In this document: piece by piece, positions 5,476 to 5,678 of the stretch
Numbering within the stretch: the first letter of the stretch is position 1
How the letters are laid out: every line of letters starts with the position of its first letter
DNA from: Syntrophomonas sp.
GTDB lineage: Bacteria > Bacillota > Syntrophomonadia > Syntrophomonadales > Syntrophomonadaceae
Length of the DNA stretch: 5,678 bases
Direction of reading: 5' to 3'
Assembly (NCBI GenBank): GCA_003558625.1
Contig: PWPP01000069.1
Coordinates: 1-5,678 of the forward strand
Notes under the pieces: generated by a model
Seen by the model: only the letters and a program-made list of their open reading frames with translations
Database searches by the model: none
Told to the model about the DNA's origin: nothing
Made by a program: the position numbers and the translations under genes

Positions 5476-5678
5476 TTAGTTGGGTTTCAAAGCTGCCAAC
5501 AGTCTCCCGAGCAATGGGGTTTCCAAATATACAGCCCCTTCGGGGCAAATTTCCTGGCAGCAATAACAACGAATACACAACTCATAGTTAAAAACAGGGA
5601 CTTGTTCTTTGTTGTCATTATTCCAGTGCACCGCAGGCGGCTTCACCGGGCACATCTCAACACAAATACCACAGAGGA
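5476..5678 (-). CDS. C-terminal 2x[4Fe-4S] ferredoxin-like domain, probably of a DUF362 protein (5' part outside the window)
   Basis: The last 66 codons of a minus-strand gene carry two cluster-binding motifs. The first, CGICVEMCP, has lost its first cysteine to the window edge. The second, CIRCYCCQEICP (residues 34-45 of the visible part), is a complete CxxCxxCxxxCP with an extra cysteine at the second-last x position. The end reads EGAVYLETPLLGRLLAALKPN. This is the layout of two-[4Fe-4S] electron-transfer domains, and the CIRCYCCQE..CPEGA wording followed by a PLLGRLL tail matches the C-terminus of DUF362-containing proteins that I know from clostridia. A plain ferredoxin or another multi-domain iron-sulfur protein remains possible because the N-terminal part is missing. 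The function of DUF362 proteins is not firmly established. A strong terminator follows about 115 nt downstream. It converges on the pyruvate-kinase-domain gene. Confidence 0.85.
   Translation of the reverse strand, partial: LCGICVEMCPVKPPAVHWNNDNKEQVPVFNYELCIRCYCCQEICPEGAVYLETPLLGRLLAALKPN

Noticed and set aside
5241..5591. 116-codon plus-strand frame with a CxxC-like start (CRSCHF)
   Set aside because: No ribosome site, a TTG start, and it overlaps both terminators and the antisense of the ferredoxin-like gene, whose cysteine motifs clearly define the real frame.
1..5678. CRISPR array, insertion sequence, tRNA or rRNA genes, phage or defence genes
   Set aside because: No regularly spaced direct repeats, transposase motifs, terminal inverted repeats with target duplications, or tRNA/rRNA landmarks were found on either strand by reading.

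Overview
This window looks like chromosomal DNA from a low- to mid-GC, Gram-positive anaerobe of the Clostridia, probably of the Peptococcaceae/Desulfotomaculum/Pelotomaculum kind. Three things suggest this: a tRNA-sensing T-box leader upstream of branched-chain amino acid genes, strong AGGAGG-type ribosome binding sites, and a gene mix (stand-alone pyruvate-kinase C-terminal domain, 2x[4Fe-4S] DUF362-like protein) typical of that group. The genus is not determinable from what I can see.

Left part (1-2485, all minus strand): a branched-chain amino acid locus read right to left. A near-consensus sigma-A promoter (TTGACA-17 bp-TATACT) sits immediately behind the stop codon of the upstream gene. 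It drives a roughly 290-nt T-box leader ending in a textbook terminator/antiterminator pair. A further 163-nt untranslated stretch follows, then ilvD (dihydroxy-acid dehydratase, complete). After ilvD come a 136-nt gap and the first 63 codons of an acetolactate synthase large subunit gene (ilvB type), cut by the window edge. The gap is unusually rich: a small terminator-like hairpin, a plausible second promoter, a perfect 17-bp dyad in the position of an operator, and the ilvB ribosome binding site. Uncharged tRNA binding the leader would switch the locus on when a branched-chain amino acid is short. The second promoter and dyad suggest ilvB may have an additional, separate control.

Middle (2486-4486, minus strand): one large gene for a 666-residue protein I do not recognise. 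It appears soluble and multi-domain: helical HEAT-like N-terminus, an alpha/beta stretch, an NTF2-like segment, a further alpha/beta part, and a short C-terminal helical module with a W...L.G.TP.EA pattern, ending in a basic tail. It is the least explained object in the window.

Right part (4487-5678): a 166-bp divergent intergenic region leads to a plus-strand gene for a 189-residue stand-alone pyruvate-kinase C-terminal (alpha/beta) domain protein. This gene converges on a minus-strand gene whose last 66 codons encode an 8-iron ferredoxin-like tail of DUF362 type. A strong minus-strand intrinsic terminator lies between the two. I see no mobile element, CRISPR array, tRNA or rRNA. Apart from the 666-residue protein and the ilvD-ilvB gap, the region looks like ordinary core metabolism.
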